DNA of 41,672 nt from an uncultured Eubacteriales bacterium (GCA_900542005.1 UQLW01000028.1:1-41672); one strand, 5' to 3'. Counted from the stretch's first letter, positions 8,185-17,558 are shown. Numbers and translations are program-made. The notes: generated from the letters alone by a model not told the origin.

Positions 8185-9231
8185 CTATACCAGCCGGCTG
8201 GCCGCCTCCTTTGCGGCGGATAGCTCGCCGCTGCCTTCGATGATATCGATGCGGAAGCGGTAGATGCGCTGCTGCTGCGGCTCCAGCTCCTTGACGTGGC
8301 CAAGCGCCCGCTCCGCCGCCACGCCCAGCGGCGTGGCGTTGCCGGGCTCCAGCCCCAGCGCGTATTCTCCGGCGCCCAGGAGCTTCCACTGGGTAAAATG
8401 ATCCAGCAGCTCCGCGTCATAATGGATCAGGACGCCGAACCCCAGCCGGTGGTTATAGAGGCCGGCAAAGCTCCGGCCGGCCTCATCCTTCCGCATGCGG
8501 CAGAAGAAGCACTGCTCCTGATAACCGGGGGACGGAGGCGTGATTTTAAGGCGCTCTGCCAGGCCGGCCTGCGCCTGTACGTCCCGCGGCTGGGCCAGCG
8601 CGGAGGGCAGGATAAGCTCGGCATCCTCGGAAAGAAGCGGGTATCCAAGGTTAAAGTGATAGAGGATCATATGCTGCTGGCGGGCAAAGCTGTGATTGGT
8701 TACCGTATCGGTAAGGAAGAAGGAGCGCTTGCCGCTGTCGAGGACAAGCTGGCGGCGCAGGGTCAGGTGCTCCCCGAACAGCACACCCTGGCGCATGAGC
8801 CCCGACGCCGCTGCGCGCATACCGTCCGGCCCCTGTTCAAGGGATACGCCGTATTGCTCGGCCGGCGTGTTATTGATGCGCCCGTGCATGCCGTACTCCC
8901 TGCCGTCCTCGCTGCAGGGCGCGCCCATATGGGTCAAGCCGCAGGTGGTCAGAAAGCCTGCAAAAAAGCCCCGGAGGAAACCGTCGCCCCGGCTATCATA
9001 AAAGGCGGGGGCTACCAGGCCGCTGGGCGCGATATACCCCATATTGTACCCGCGGTAGCTGACATAGGGAAGGTCCATCCCCTTATCGGCACAGATGGTG
9101 ACGGCGAGGGGGCCGTTGTTGAGATCGGTGGCGCGTACGCCTTTGGCAAATCCGTCGGCACAGAAATAATCATTGACGCGCAAAAGCTGAGAGGGATGGC
9201 CGATATAGGGATTACCAGAGCAAGTATGCAT
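8185..9231 (-). CDS. Aldose 1-epimerase-like protein, DUF4432 family
   Basis: A 348-residue protein of the galactose-mutarotase superfamily, DUF4432 branch. These beta-sandwich proteins sit in sugar-use operons and probably bind or interconvert anomers. Recognisable family pieces are the LAVTICADKGMDLPYVSYRGYNMG region near residue 45, GFLTTCGLTHMGAPC near 95, GMHGRINNTPAE near 117 and the HFNLGYPLLSEDAEL segment near 190. AGAGGTG precedes the ATG. It reads toward the SIS gene and is divergent from the mannose-isomerase-like gene, with about 200 bp between them. No signal peptide, so it should act in the cytoplasm. Substrate unknown. Confidence 0.85.
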   Translation of the reverse strand: MHTCSGNPYIGHPSQLLRVNDYFCADGFAKGVRATDLNNGPLAVTICADKGMDLPYVSYRGYNMGYIAPSGLVAPAFYDSRGDGFLRGFFAGFLTTCGLTHMGAPCSEDGREYGMHGRINNTPAEQYGVSLEQGPDGMRAAASGLMRQGVLFGEHLTLRRQLVLDSGKRSFFLTDTVTNHSFARQQHMILYHFNLGYPLLSEDAELILPSALAQPRDVQAQAGLAERLKITPPSPGYQEQCFFCRMRKDEAGRSFAGLYNHRLGFGVLIHYDAELLDHFTQWKLLGAGEYALGLEPGNATPLGVAAERALGHVKELEPQQQRIYRFRIDIIEGSGELSAAKEAASRLV

Positions 9232-9359
9232 CAGGGCACCTCTTTTCTACATCATCCTGTAAGGCTATAGGCAAAGGATAGTAAGCCGGCGCGCCGCTGT
9301 CAAGGCCATGGGGGCAAATGGGTGCAAAAATGAAAGCGCGGTATGCCCGCGCCCCATGA

Positions 9360-9388
9360 TTGACAGCGGGGGAGGGGCTTGTTACAAT
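9360..9388 (+). promoter_or_regulatory. Sigma-A promoter of the mannose-isomerase-like gene
   Basis: Consensus TTGACA (9360-9365) and TACAAT (9383-9388) with a 17-base spacer, about 50 bases upstream of the start. Confidence 0.8.
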
Positions 9389-9439
9389 GCATCCTAAGGG
9401 CGGCGTCCGCCCTTGGGATAAAAAAAGGGGGATATGCCC

Positions 9440-10648
9440 ATGACGAGCAAAGAGTTGACACAGCGCGCCCTGGAGCAGGGCAACGGCATCCTTCGGCTGA
9501 TCCCGACCTGGGTGCCCCGGTCCTTCTGCCGGCCGGGCAAGCGGATCAAGCTTCATCCGGACGACTACTATGTGCTGGGCCTGAAGCGGGGCGGCATCGA
9601 CGAGCGCTGGTTCGCCTCGACGACGCATGCCGATAACGGGCCGGATACGCCCGAGGACGAGGGGCTGAGCTACATTGCCGTGAGCGAGGACGGCACGCAG
9701 CGGGTGACGCTGCGCGACGCCGTCGGCTGGGCCAAGGGCGAAATGATCGGGGAAAGCCTTTGGGAAAAGTACGGGCGCTGGCCGGTCTATTCCAAGTTTT
9801 TCGATAACCTGGGGCCGCTGCCGCATCACATCCATCACCGCCAGGAGCACGCTGCCCGGGTGGGCCAGGACGGGAAGCCGGAGATGTACTTTTTCCCGGC
9901 CCAGGTGAATAACCATGGCGGCGAATTCCCCTTCACCTTCTTTGGGCTTAATCCGGGCACGACAAAGGAGCAGGTACGCGAGGCGCTGGCCAACTTCTCC
10001 AAGGGCGATAATAACCTGCTGGCCTTATCCCGGGCCTATAAGCTGAACCTTGACACGGGCTGGGATGTGCCCCCGGGCGTGCTGCACGCACCGGGGAGCC
10101 TGTGCACCTATGAGCCCCAGTTTGCCTCAGATGTCTACGCCATGTATCAGTCGGTGCTCTATTATGAGCACTGCGTGCCCGAGGAGCTGCTTTGGAAGGA
10201 TTGCCCGCAGCAGGAGATCGGCAACGTCGATTATCTGGTGGAGGTGATCGACTGGGACAAGAACGTGGATCCGGATTTCTATCAGCACCGGTTCATGGCG
10301 CCGATGGCTGCCAAGCCCTTTGAGCAGACGGACCCGGAAGGCTACCGCGAGGAGTGGATCTGCTATAAATCCGCCCAGGTCAGCGCCAAGCGCATCACCG
10401 TTTCCCCCGGAAGGAGCGTTACGCTCAAGGATCAGGCGGCCTATGGCATGATTTGCCTGCAGGGCTTTGGCACCTTTGGCGGCCAGCGGCTGGAAACGCC
10501 CACCTTGATCCGCTATGGACAGCTGACCTATGATGAGTATTTCGTGACCGAAGCGGCCGCACGCCAGGGCGTGGCCATCGAAAACCGCTCCGGTGAGCCC
10601 CTTGTGTTCCTGCAGCATTTTGCCGGGAATCCCGCGCTTTCGCTTTAG
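9440..10648 (+). CDS. Type I phosphomannose isomerase-like cupin
   Basis: A 402-residue cupin-type protein resembling class I mannose-6-phosphate isomerases. A histidine cluster HHIHH (129-133) followed by GKPEMYFFP (Lys146-Pro147-Glu148) matches the metal-binding and KPE motifs of ManA, and WDVPPGVLHAPGS later in the protein matches the second metal-site region. It is longer and less conserved than true ManA, so the sugar may differ. Of two close ATGs (9434 and 9440), the second is chosen because AGGGGG lies 8 bases before it but only 2 before the first. It has its own strong promoter. With the SIS and DUF4432 genes it forms a sugar-isomerising neighbourhood. Confidence 0.8.
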   Translation: MTSKELTQRALEQGNGILRLIPTWVPRSFCRPGKRIKLHPDDYYVLGLKRGGIDERWFASTTHADNGPDTPEDEGLSYIAVSEDGTQRVTLRDAVGWAKGEMIGESLWEKYGRWPVYSKFFDNLGPLPHHIHHRQEHAARVGQDGKPEMYFFPAQVNNHGGEFPFTFFGLNPGTTKEQVREALANFSKGDNNLLALSRAYKLNLDTGWDVPPGVLHAPGSLCTYEPQFASDVYAMYQSVLYYEHCVPEELLWKDCPQQEIGNVDYLVEVIDWDKNVDPDFYQHRFMAPMAAKPFEQTDPEGYREEWICYKSAQVSAKRITVSPGRSVTLKDQAAYGMICLQGFGTFGGQRLETPTLIRYGQLTYDEYFVTEAAARQGVAIENRSGEPLVFLQHFAGNPALSL

Positions 10649-10665
10649 TAACAGAAAAAAATATA

Positions 10666-10700
10666 AGACGGCCCCTGCCACAGTATGGCGGGGGCCGTCT
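10666..10700 (-). terminator. Terminator of the NatAB-like operon
   Basis: A 15-bp stem with one wobble pair (left arm AGACGGCCCCTGCCA) around a 5-base loop. On the minus strand it is followed by a T-rich run (complement of the A-tract at 10654-10660), so it mainly serves the minus-strand ABC operon; it also lies just after the plus-strand cupin gene. Confidence 0.8.
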
Positions 10701-10719
10701 GGCTAAGAAAGCGGCCGGC

Positions 10720-11979
10720 CTACAGCCGGGTCCGGTAAAGCTCCTTGAGCTTCATGCGCTTGCCGTATTGCAGCACCGACGCGGAGTAGATGCGGATGCA
10801 AATGAGGGTAATGACGACGATGGCCACCACCAGCAGGGCGATGGAGATGATAAGGTCGCTGGCAAGCACGTCGCCATTGAGCAAGCGGAAGGGGATGATA
10901 AAGGGCGAGGAGAAGGGGATGTACATGGCCGCCTTCTGCAGCACGCTGCCGCTGTTGGGCATGACGGCGTTGATATAGCCAAGATAAAAGGAGATCATGG
11001 CGACCAGCATGACGGGCAGCATGGCGGAATTGAGGTCCTCAATCTTGCTGACAGAGGCGCCGCATACGGCGTTCATCACTGCGTACAGGCTATAGCCCAG
11101 CAGGAAATACAGCACGATCAGCAGCGCCGAGGGCAGCGTCAGCGAGGACAGGGACAGGGGCATGCCCAGCAGGGTAAAGTCAGCCGGCACCAGCAGCCGG
11201 TAACAGACTGCGGCAAAAACCAGCCCCCCGGCAAACTGAGCCAGCCCCGCCGCGCCCATGGCCAGGCATTTGCCGATCAGGATGCGGGAGGGCCTTGCGG
11301 AGACAACCAGGGTTTCCATGACGCGCGTGGCCTTCTCCGTGGCCACCGACATGGAGACGCCATACCCATAATAGTAGATCGCAAAGAACATCAGGACGGT
11401 CAGGATAAGCCCCAGGGCATAGCCGCTCAGATCCATCTGGCCGGCGATATCCGCTTCGTAGGGCAAAGTGCTCTGGGCAAAGGCGATGGTTTCCTCGCTG
11501 ATCCCCTGGGCGGTGAGCTGGCGGTTGACATAATAGCGGCTGACGGCCTCGGCCACCTCGGCGGCGGATACGCCGGTCATGAAGTCCTTGGTGGTGATAT
11601 ACAGATAGGGCGCGCCGTCCTTGAGGGCAATGCGCAGAAGGGAGCGGCTGCCGTCGCCGGCGATTTGCTGGCGGAGCTCGCCGGACTGGCCTGCGGCGGC
11701 CATTTCAAAGCGCGTGCCGGGCATCGCCTCGTTCAGCGCCGCATCCAGCCCATCCATCAGGCCGGTTTCATCGAGAAGGTAGCAGACGGCCTGCGCCTCG
11801 CCGGGAGCGGCCGCCTCCGGGGCTTCGCCCTCAGCGGGGCTGGAGAAAAAGGCGATGCAGCGCGGCAGCGCGCAGAGGATCAACACCAGCGCCAACAGAA
11901 TCGCCGTGGACAGGATAAAGGCCTTCTTCCGGACGGCGTCGCGGAAGGTGAAGGAAAATACGGTCATAATCTGCCTCAT
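10720..11979 (-). CDS. ABC-2 type exporter permease (NatB-like)
   Basis: A 419-residue membrane protein of the ABC-2 permease family, NatB/YhaP type. One N-terminal helix (about 20-40) is followed by an extracytoplasmic domain (about 42-185) and then a block of five or six helices. The ATEKATRVMETLVVSARPSR stretch (about 234-253) is the characteristic cytoplasmic loop of this family. NatAB of Bacillus exports sodium; related pairs export other ions, drugs or peptides, so the cargo is uncertain. Its ATG overlaps the stop of the ATPase gene by 4 bases, which indicates translational coupling. Confidence 0.9.
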   Translation of the reverse strand: MRQIMTVFSFTFRDAVRKKAFILSTAILLALVLILCALPRCIAFFSSPAEGEAPEAAAPGEAQAVCYLLDETGLMDGLDAALNEAMPGTRFEMAAAGQSGELRQQIAGDGSRSLLRIALKDGAPYLYITTKDFMTGVSAAEVAEAVSRYYVNRQLTAQGISEETIAFAQSTLPYEADIAGQMDLSGYALGLILTVLMFFAIYYYGYGVSMSVATEKATRVMETLVVSARPSRILIGKCLAMGAAGLAQFAGGLVFAAVCYRLLVPADFTLLGMPLSLSSLTLPSALLIVLYFLLGYSLYAVMNAVCGASVSKIEDLNSAMLPVMLVAMISFYLGYINAVMPNSGSVLQKAAMYIPFSSPFIIPFRLLNGDVLASDLIISIALLVVAIVVITLICIRIYSASVLQYGKRMKLKELYRTRL

Positions 11980-12878
11980 TGCGCCGCACCTACCTTTTCA
12001 ATGAAGATTTCGTGAAGGGAAGGTTCCTTGATCTCATAACGGGTGGGATAGACGCCCGCCTGCACGAGACGGCGGAGAAAATCCTGGGCCATAGCGTCGC
12101 CGGTGATTTTGTACTCCTGCTCGTCGGCGCGGTCCTCCAGCAGGGTAAGGCCGCAGTCGCGCGCCGCAGGCTCTACGCCCGCTGCGGCTGAGACAATCAG
12201 GTTGGTATGGCCATAGCCCGCCTTGATGGCCTGCAGGTTGCCGGAAAGCACGCAGCGCCCCTGATGCAGCAGGACAAGATCCCGGCAGTACTCCTCGACC
12301 GTGGCCATTTGGTGGCTGCTCATGACGATCATCCGTCCCTCGTCTACCAGCTCGCGGATCAGCCCGCGGAGCATTTCCGCGTTGACCGGATCCAACCCGC
12401 TGAAGGGCTCGTCCAGGAAGATAAGCCTGGGGTTATGCACCAGCGTGGCGATCAGCTGGATCTTCTGCTGGTTCCCTTTGGAGAGCTTTTCAGCGGGCAT
12501 ATCCTTGTATTCCTCGACGCCCAGCCGCTGCATATAGCCCAGCGCGGAGGCCCGGGCGTCGCCCTTGGACATGCCCCGGAGCATGCCGAAATAAACAAGC
12601 TGCTCCAGCACCCTGGTCTTCATGTAGATCCCCCGCTCCTCCGGCATGTACCCAAAGCTGAGGGTTTCGCGGTCGATGGGGCGGCCATCCCATCGGGCGC
12701 TGCCCTCATCCGGCGTCAGGATCCCGAGGATCATGCGGATCGTGGTGGTCTTGCCAGCTCCATTGGTGCCGATCAGGCCGAAAACGCCGGGCTCGTCGAT
12801 GGAAAAGCTGAGATGATCCACCGCAAGCCGCTGGCCGAAGGCCTTGGTCAGGCCCTCTACTTCTAATCCCCTGTTCAT
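11976..12878 (-). CDS. ABC exporter ATPase (NatA-like)
   Basis: A 300-residue ABC ATPase. Walker A is GTNGAGKTT (37-45), the signature is the LSKGNQQK variant typical of the NatA/CcmA-like exporter group, Walker B is IFLDEPFSGLD, and there is a C-terminal DUF4162-like domain that ends in EIFIEKVG. Two ATGs lie 6 bases apart. The second (12878) is chosen because AAGGAG touches the first and is correctly spaced only for the second. A good promoter lies 73 bases upstream, and the permease gene follows with a 4-base overlap. Confidence 0.92.
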   Translation of the reverse strand: MNRGLEVEGLTKAFGQRLAVDHLSFSIDEPGVFGLIGTNGAGKTTTIRMILGILTPDEGSARWDGRPIDRETLSFGYMPEERGIYMKTRVLEQLVYFGMLRGMSKGDARASALGYMQRLGVEEYKDMPAEKLSKGNQQKIQLIATLVHNPRLIFLDEPFSGLDPVNAEMLRGLIRELVDEGRMIVMSSHQMATVEEYCRDLVLLHQGRCVLSGNLQAIKAGYGHTNLIVSAAAGVEPAARDCGLTLLEDRADEQEYKITGDAMAQDFLRRLVQAGVYPTRYEIKEPSLHEIFIEKVGAAQ

Positions 12879-12950
12879 AGCCATCTCCTTTTATGTGATG
12901 CATTGGGCGGCCTTATCCCTTGCGGGAGCCATAGGCCCGAACCACCGATT

Positions 12951-12979
12951 ATTGTAACAGCTATGGCGCTGGGTGTCTA
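12951..12979 (-). promoter_or_regulatory. Sigma-A promoter of the NatAB-like operon
   Basis: On the minus strand TAGACA (12979-12974) and TACAAT (12956-12951) with a 17-base spacer; each hexamer differs from consensus by one base. Confidence 0.7.
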
Positions 12980-13027
12980 CTTAAGATAGAATTTGGGCCG
13001 GAGAGCGGACGCCTCCGCCGGTATGAT

Positions 13028-13056
13028 TTGACAAACGCTGCAAAAAAAAGCACAAT
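13028..13056 (+). promoter_or_regulatory. Sigma-A promoter of recQ
   Basis: TTGACA (13028-13033) and CACAAT (13051-13056) with a 17-base spacer, 26 bases before the ATG of recQ. Confidence 0.7.
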
Positions 13057-13082
13057 AGAAGCCAAGAAAAGGGGGGCGATCC

Positions 13083-14909
13083 ATGGATGCAAGGCAGGCG
13101 CTGAAGCGCTATTTCGGGCACAGCGAATTCCGCCCGGGCCAGCAGCGGCTGATCGAAGCGCTGCTGGAGGGCCGGGACGTGCTGGGCGTAATGCCCACCG
13201 GCGCGGGCAAATCGCTGTGCTACCAGATTCCGGCGCTGCTGCTGGAGGGGATTACCGTGGTGCTGTCCCCGCTGATCTCGCTGATGCAGGATCAGGTGGC
13301 CGCGCTGACCGAGGCTGGCGTGCCGGCGGCCTTTATCAATTCCTCCCTTGAGCCCGCCGAGCAGCGCGACAGGCTGAAGCAGGCGGCCGAGGGGCGGGTG
13401 AAGCTTTTGTATGTGGCGCCGGAGCGGCTGGAAACGGAAGCGTTTATGGGCTTTGCCCAGCAGGCCAGGATCCGGCTGGTCGCTGTGGACGAGGCGCATT
13501 GCGTCTCCCAATGGGGGCAGGATTTCAGGCCCAGCTATCTTAAGATCGCCGGTATGATCGAAGCGCTGCCGGCCCGCCCGGCCGTAGCGGCCTTTACAGC
13601 GACCGCCACAGAGCAGGTCAAGGCGGATATTATCCAAATCCTTGGGCTCCGGGAGCCGCTGAGCCTCACCACCGGCTTCGACCGGCCCAACCTGTATTTC
13701 TCCGTGGCCCGGCCGCCGGATAAGATGGCGTATCTGCTGGAATACCTGGCTGGGCAGAGGGACAAAAGCGGCATCGTCTATTGCGCCACCCGCAGGGGGG
13801 TGGAGACGGTATTAGAAGGGCTGAAGGCGGCCGGTATCGCCGCAACGCGGTATCACGCCGGGCTGAGCGACGGGGAACGCCGGCAGAACCAGGAGGACTT
13901 TGTCTATGACCGGGCCCGGGTGATGGTTGCGACCAATGCCTTTGGTATGGGCATCGATAAGTCCAACGTGGGCTTTGTGGTGCATTATCACATGCCCCAA
14001 AGCCTGGAGGCCTATTACCAGGAGGCCGGTCGTGCCGGCCGTGACGGAGAGCCCGCCCAGTGCCTGCTGCTGTTTTCGCCAGGCGACGTGCAGACCGCCA
14101 AATACCTTGTCACCCACCCGGGCGAGAACGAGCAGATGACCACGCAGCAGCGGAGCCTGATTCAGGCGCAGGAGCTGGAGCGGCTGGATAAAATGGCCGC
14201 CTACTGCCGGACCAGCCGCTGCCTGCGGGCGTATCTGCTGGATTACTTTGGCGACTGCTGCCCGGAGCCCTGCGGCAGCTGCGGCAACTGCGAGCTGCCG
14301 GTGGTGGAAACCGATGTGACATTGCAGGCGCAGAAAATCCTTTCAGCGGTGGCCCGGGTGGAGCGGAAATACCCCTATGGCCTGGGCATGGCTGCGGTGC
14401 TGCGGATGCTGCGGGGGAGCCGCGACAAGCGGGTGCTTCAGCTGGGTTTGGATAAGCTGCCCACCTACGGGATCCTGCGGGATATGGACGAGGCGCGGCT
14501 GAGAGGGTTGACGGAGCAGCTGATGGATGCGGGCTATCTGACGCAGACGGCCGGCGAATACCCGGTGCTGCGGCTGACCGAGGCCGCAGCCGGGGTGCTT
14601 TTTCATGGGCAGCGGGTGATCCTGAAGACCCGGGCGCAGCCCCAGGTGAAGCGGCGGCCGGAGACGGCGCCCCCGGATGCAGGGCTGCTGGGCGCGCTTA
14701 AGGCGCTGCGCCTGCGCTTGGCCCAGCGGGAGAGGCTGCCGGCCTATATCATTTTTACCAATGCGGCGCTGTCGGATATGGCGGCCCGCCGCCCGGCCAC
14801 CATGGAGGAATTCCTTGCTGTCCCCGGCGTGGGGGAGAAGAAGGCGCAGCGGTATGGGCAGGCCTTTCTGGAGGCGATACAAGCCTACGAGGCGGCGAAG
14901 GAGCTGTAA
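13083..14909 (+). CDS. recQ: ATP-dependent DNA helicase RecQ
   Basis: A 608-residue 3'-5' DNA helicase that unwinds recombination and replication intermediates. The order is complete: Walker A MPTGAGKS (37-44), DEAHC box (from 136) with the RecQ aromatic loop SQWGQDFRPSY, helicase C motifs including GMGIDKSNVGFVVHYHMPQS and QEAGRAGRDGE, a zinc-binding domain with the cysteines of CRTSRC and CCPEPCGSCGNC, a winged helix, and a C-terminal HRDC domain (about 530-602) with VPGVGEKKAQRYG. Length matches bacterial RecQ. It is preceded by a good promoter. Position next to addBA, another end-processing system, may be chance. Confidence 0.97.
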   Translation: MDARQALKRYFGHSEFRPGQQRLIEALLEGRDVLGVMPTGAGKSLCYQIPALLLEGITVVLSPLISLMQDQVAALTEAGVPAAFINSSLEPAEQRDRLKQAAEGRVKLLYVAPERLETEAFMGFAQQARIRLVAVDEAHCVSQWGQDFRPSYLKIAGMIEALPARPAVAAFTATATEQVKADIIQILGLREPLSLTTGFDRPNLYFSVARPPDKMAYLLEYLAGQRDKSGIVYCATRRGVETVLEGLKAAGIAATRYHAGLSDGERRQNQEDFVYDRARVMVATNAFGMGIDKSNVGFVVHYHMPQSLEAYYQEAGRAGRDGEPAQCLLLFSPGDVQTAKYLVTHPGENEQMTTQQRSLIQAQELERLDKMAAYCRTSRCLRAYLLDYFGDCCPEPCGSCGNCELPVVETDVTLQAQKILSAVARVERKYPYGLGMAAVLRMLRGSRDKRVLQLGLDKLPTYGILRDMDEARLRGLTEQLMDAGYLTQTAGEYPVLRLTEAAAGVLFHGQRVILKTRAQPQVKRRPETAPPDAGLLGALKALRLRLAQRERLPAYIIFTNAALSDMAARRPATMEEFLAVPGVGEKKAQRYGQAFLEAIQAYEAAKEL

Positions 14910-14985
14910 AGAAAACAGGCTTGGATGTTCTTGAACCCCAAATTCCGGCGGATGGGGCGGATTACAAGGTATGGAGGCATAAGCA

Positions 14986-15246
14986 ATGAAGAGGATTCTT
15001 TTCTGGAGCTTCATTGTATCCCTTATCGCTTTTTTGATCGTATGGGGAATGATGGGCCTGAAATTGCTGAATGGCAGCTATGAGATCATAGCCGAAGCCT
15101 ATATATCCCTTGGACTGTGTATCGCCTGCTTTGTAAGCCTTGCCGGGTATCGATTTGCTGCAAGCAAATGCCCGCACTGTGGGAAGACGCAATGGATAAA
15201 GGGGAAATACTGTTCTTGCTGCGGCAAAATGATCGCTGATGGATAA
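14986..15246 (+). CDS. Small membrane protein with C-terminal zinc ribbon
   Basis: An 86-residue protein with two hydrophobic segments (about 4-26 and 36-57) followed by a zinc-ribbon: CPHCGK and CSCCGK separated by 11 residues. The cysteines would lie on the cytoplasmic side if both helices cross the membrane. GGAGG lies 8 bases before the ATG, so it is very probably translated. It starts 76 bases after recQ and is ended by a strong hairpin near 15345. I recognise no specific family; many short Firmicute proteins combine a zinc ribbon with membrane helices. Confidence 0.75.
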   Translation: MKRILFWSFIVSLIAFLIVWGMMGLKLLNGSYEIIAEAYISLGLCIACFVSLAGYRFAASKCPHCGKTQWIKGKYCSCCGKMIADG

Positions 15247-15344
15247 GCGTATAAGGCCCGGCCTATAAGCTAAGGGGTGGGCGCCTTCAAGCGTTGGCGA
15301 CAAATGCCGATGGAGGCTTGTAGGGCGATATTCGGTAAAGAACA

Positions 15345-15374
15345 AAAAAACAGCGTCCTGAGACGCTGTTTTTT
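15345..15374. terminator. Bidirectional terminator between convergent genes
   Basis: AAAAAACAGCGTC and GACGCTGTTTTTT form a 13-bp stem with a 4-base loop. It directly abuts the minus-strand stop codon of the P-loop gene (15375) and also ends the plus-strand zinc-ribbon gene. Confidence 0.9.
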
Positions 15375-15839
15375 CTATAGCGGCAAAAGTTCCTCCGGGG
15401 ACGGCGGCTGGAAGATCTCCATATACCGAAGCATCTCCGATTCGGGGATCACGAACACGCCCTCGGGCGCGCATTGGTTCCGCTGCCGGAGGCGGCGGAG
15501 CAGCTCCTCGCGCGGCGCCTCCATGTAATGAATTTGGAACTGAACGCCAAGGGCTTGGGCGCGCCTGCGGAAATCATCGCGCTCCACGCGCGCCCAGCAG
15601 CCAAAGTCCAGAATCACGCTTACGCCCAGCTCCAGCGCGCGTTTTGCCACGTCCCACATGAGCTGTTCCACCCTGCTGTGGCGCGCGTCGTGCTCGGGGC
15701 TTTCCACATCGCTGCCATACAGCGCAAGGTGCCAGACGTCGGTGGTCAGCCGCAGCGCGTTGCAGGCCTTTTCCAGCTGCCGGGCCCTTGTGGTTTTGCC
15801 GCTGCAGGGCAGCCCTACCATGAGATGAAGCACCGCCAT
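15375..15839 (-). CDS. P-loop kinase-like protein (AAA_33 / zeta-like fold)
   Basis: A 154-residue nucleotide-binding protein. Walker A is GLPCSGKTT (9-17), followed by an SVILDFGCWARVERDDFR region corresponding to the second acidic strand, and a late arginine-rich lid (EELLRRLRQRN). Small proteins like this phosphorylate small molecules or nucleotides, and the zeta toxins belong to the same fold; no antitoxin-like gene is beside it, so a toxin role is not supported. It lies 12 bases after the frameshifted glycosidase-like gene in the same direction and is probably cotranscribed. AGAGGGGG is the likely ribosome site. Confidence 0.75.
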   Translation of the reverse strand: MAVLHLMVGLPCSGKTTRARQLEKACNALRLTTDVWHLALYGSDVESPEHDARHSRVEQLMWDVAKRALELGVSVILDFGCWARVERDDFRRRAQALGVQFQIHYMEAPREELLRRLRQRNQCAPEGVFVIPESEMLRYMEIFQPPSPEELLPL

Positions 15840-15851
15840 GGACGGCCCCCT

Positions 15852-17400
15852 CTAGGCCTGACGGGCTTCAAAGCCCGCGGGCTGCAGCCTCAGGCGGCAG
15901 GGCGCCTGCCCGCCATAGGTCAGCTCGACCTCAACGGGCTCATTCTCCAGGGAAAAGACCATGACCTGGCCGCCTCCGAGCCATACGGGGACGGCGGAGG
16001 CGCCCGACGCCATGGGCATGGGACGGGGGGCGACCTCCCGCACCAGGCGGCGCAGCGCTTCCCCGTGGCAGGGCGTATCGCCGGCGGTAAAGGGGGCGCG
16101 GATCAGGCTGCCGCCGTGCAGGGCGGTATAGTCCCGGTTATAGTCCCAGGCCGCTTCATCCAGCACCACCGCCTGGTAGCCGGGAAACTTGGCGGCCCAG
16201 GCCGGCGTAATGCGGTAACGGCCGAAGAAGAGCAGCACGTCGGCGGGCTCGTCCCCGTCCCCGCCGCGGACAGGGCGGCAGGGGAGCCCCGACAGGAAGG
16301 GGAGAAGCGGCGGCTGCAGCCGCTCGCACAGGCCGCCGGCGGTACCGTTGGCCACATGGACGGGATAGATCCTGGACGCGCCTTCCATGGTGGAGGACAG
16401 GTCCCGAAGCCCGTCAAGCCCCCGGGCCAGCGCGTCCCAATAGTCCTGGGACATGCGCCAGGTACCCGACATATAGAAGATGTGGTCGACGCCGGCCGCC
16501 AGCGCCAGGCGCCTTCCCCAGCAGGTAGTCGGGACGCAGGGCCCGCGGTGGGAATACCGTGGTTTCCGAGAAGGTTTCATGCCCCTGCATCAGGGCCAGG
16601 TGCTGCAGAATGCCGCACCATACGCTGGCGCGGTGCTGCGGCGCGGCGTAGTCCTCGTCGCAGAAATGCGCTTCCCCTACCCGATACAGCATATCAGGGT
16701 GGGCGGCGGACAGGGCAGGCAGGTCGATGCCGTGGCGCTCATCCCCGGCATGCATCACCATGACGCCGGAACGTGGGCCTGAAACGGCCATGGCATCCAC
16801 CAGACGGCCCAGCTTCCGGCAGAGATCCTTGGACCAGTCCAGGCACAGCGCGGCGTCGCGCCCTTCGGCCAGCCCGCGCAGCAGGCTTTCGCGGGTTTCC
16901 CGGCGGCCGGTGGCGGCGTTAAAGGCGGAAATGCAGGATTCGCAGAAGCAGCCGCCCATCTGCGGCCCCCAGTTGCCCATGCGCAGATCGTCATCGTGAA
17001 AGAGGGCGCTGACGCCGGCGGCGGCCAGCGTTTCCATCAGGCGTTGGTTTTCTTCCATCATCACCGGCTCGATATCGGCGCAGTGATAGACCGGCTGGCC
17101 GTCGGGCCCTTGGCGGTAGCGCCAGGCGGAGGGGATGGCCAGCTCCAGGGATTCGTCCTCTGGGTTCAGGGAATTGCCCGGGTGCCCCACCGGGATGGTG
17201 ACGGCGCCCACGTCAAAGCCCTCCTCCCGCAGGGTATCGGCGGCCTGCTTCAGCCGGGGCGCTTCCGCCTGCAGCCGGCCGGAATAGGCGCCGGCCAGCC
17301 AAAGGGTATTGACGCCCGCGCGGCGCAGCATCCGGCGGTAATCGGCATCGCCGCCGGGCTCGTGGATCCGGGCGGCGTCATAGAAGTAGTTGATACGCAT
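15852..17400 (-). pseudogene. Frameshifted TIM-barrel glycosidase-like gene
   Basis: Two overlapping minus-strand frames together make one protein of about 516 residues. The upstream frame starts at 17400 after AAGGAGG and runs through RINYFYDAARIHEPGGD, FHDDDLRMGNWGP and a GGCFCESC cysteine motif to LRPDYLLGK. The downstream frame continues with LALAAGVDHIFYMSGTWRMS and ends at 15852 with a beta-rich C-terminal domain. The total length leaves one base too many, and the break lies at about 16521-16532, near a GGGG run. The order (TIM barrel, then Rossmann-like, then beta domain) resembles GH42-like or beta-galactosidase-trimerisation proteins, but the family is not certain. A single-base sequencing error would explain it as well as a true mutation. 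Confidence 0.7.
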
Positions 17401-17495
17401 GATAGCCTCCTTCGGGGTGATGGCTCTATTATGCGCCCGGCAGGCGGCCAAGACCATGGCGTGATTTGACCAGATCGGGATTTTCCTCCGACCGG

Positions 17496-17524
17496 TTCGC
17501 AGCGGCGCCCAAATATGGTATCAT
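17496..17524 (+). promoter_or_regulatory. Candidate promoter of the addBA operon
   Basis: TTCGCA (17496-17501) and TATCAT (17519-17524) with a 17-base spacer, 35 bases upstream of the addB start. Confidence 0.5.
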
Positions 17525-17558
17525 CATAGAGAACAAGCTAAGGCGGGGAGGAGCGGGT

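Noticed and set aside
15375..15839. Zeta-type toxin of a toxin-antitoxin pair
   Set aside because: Only the P-loop fold supports it; no small antitoxin gene is adjacent and the neighbour is a glycosidase-like gene.
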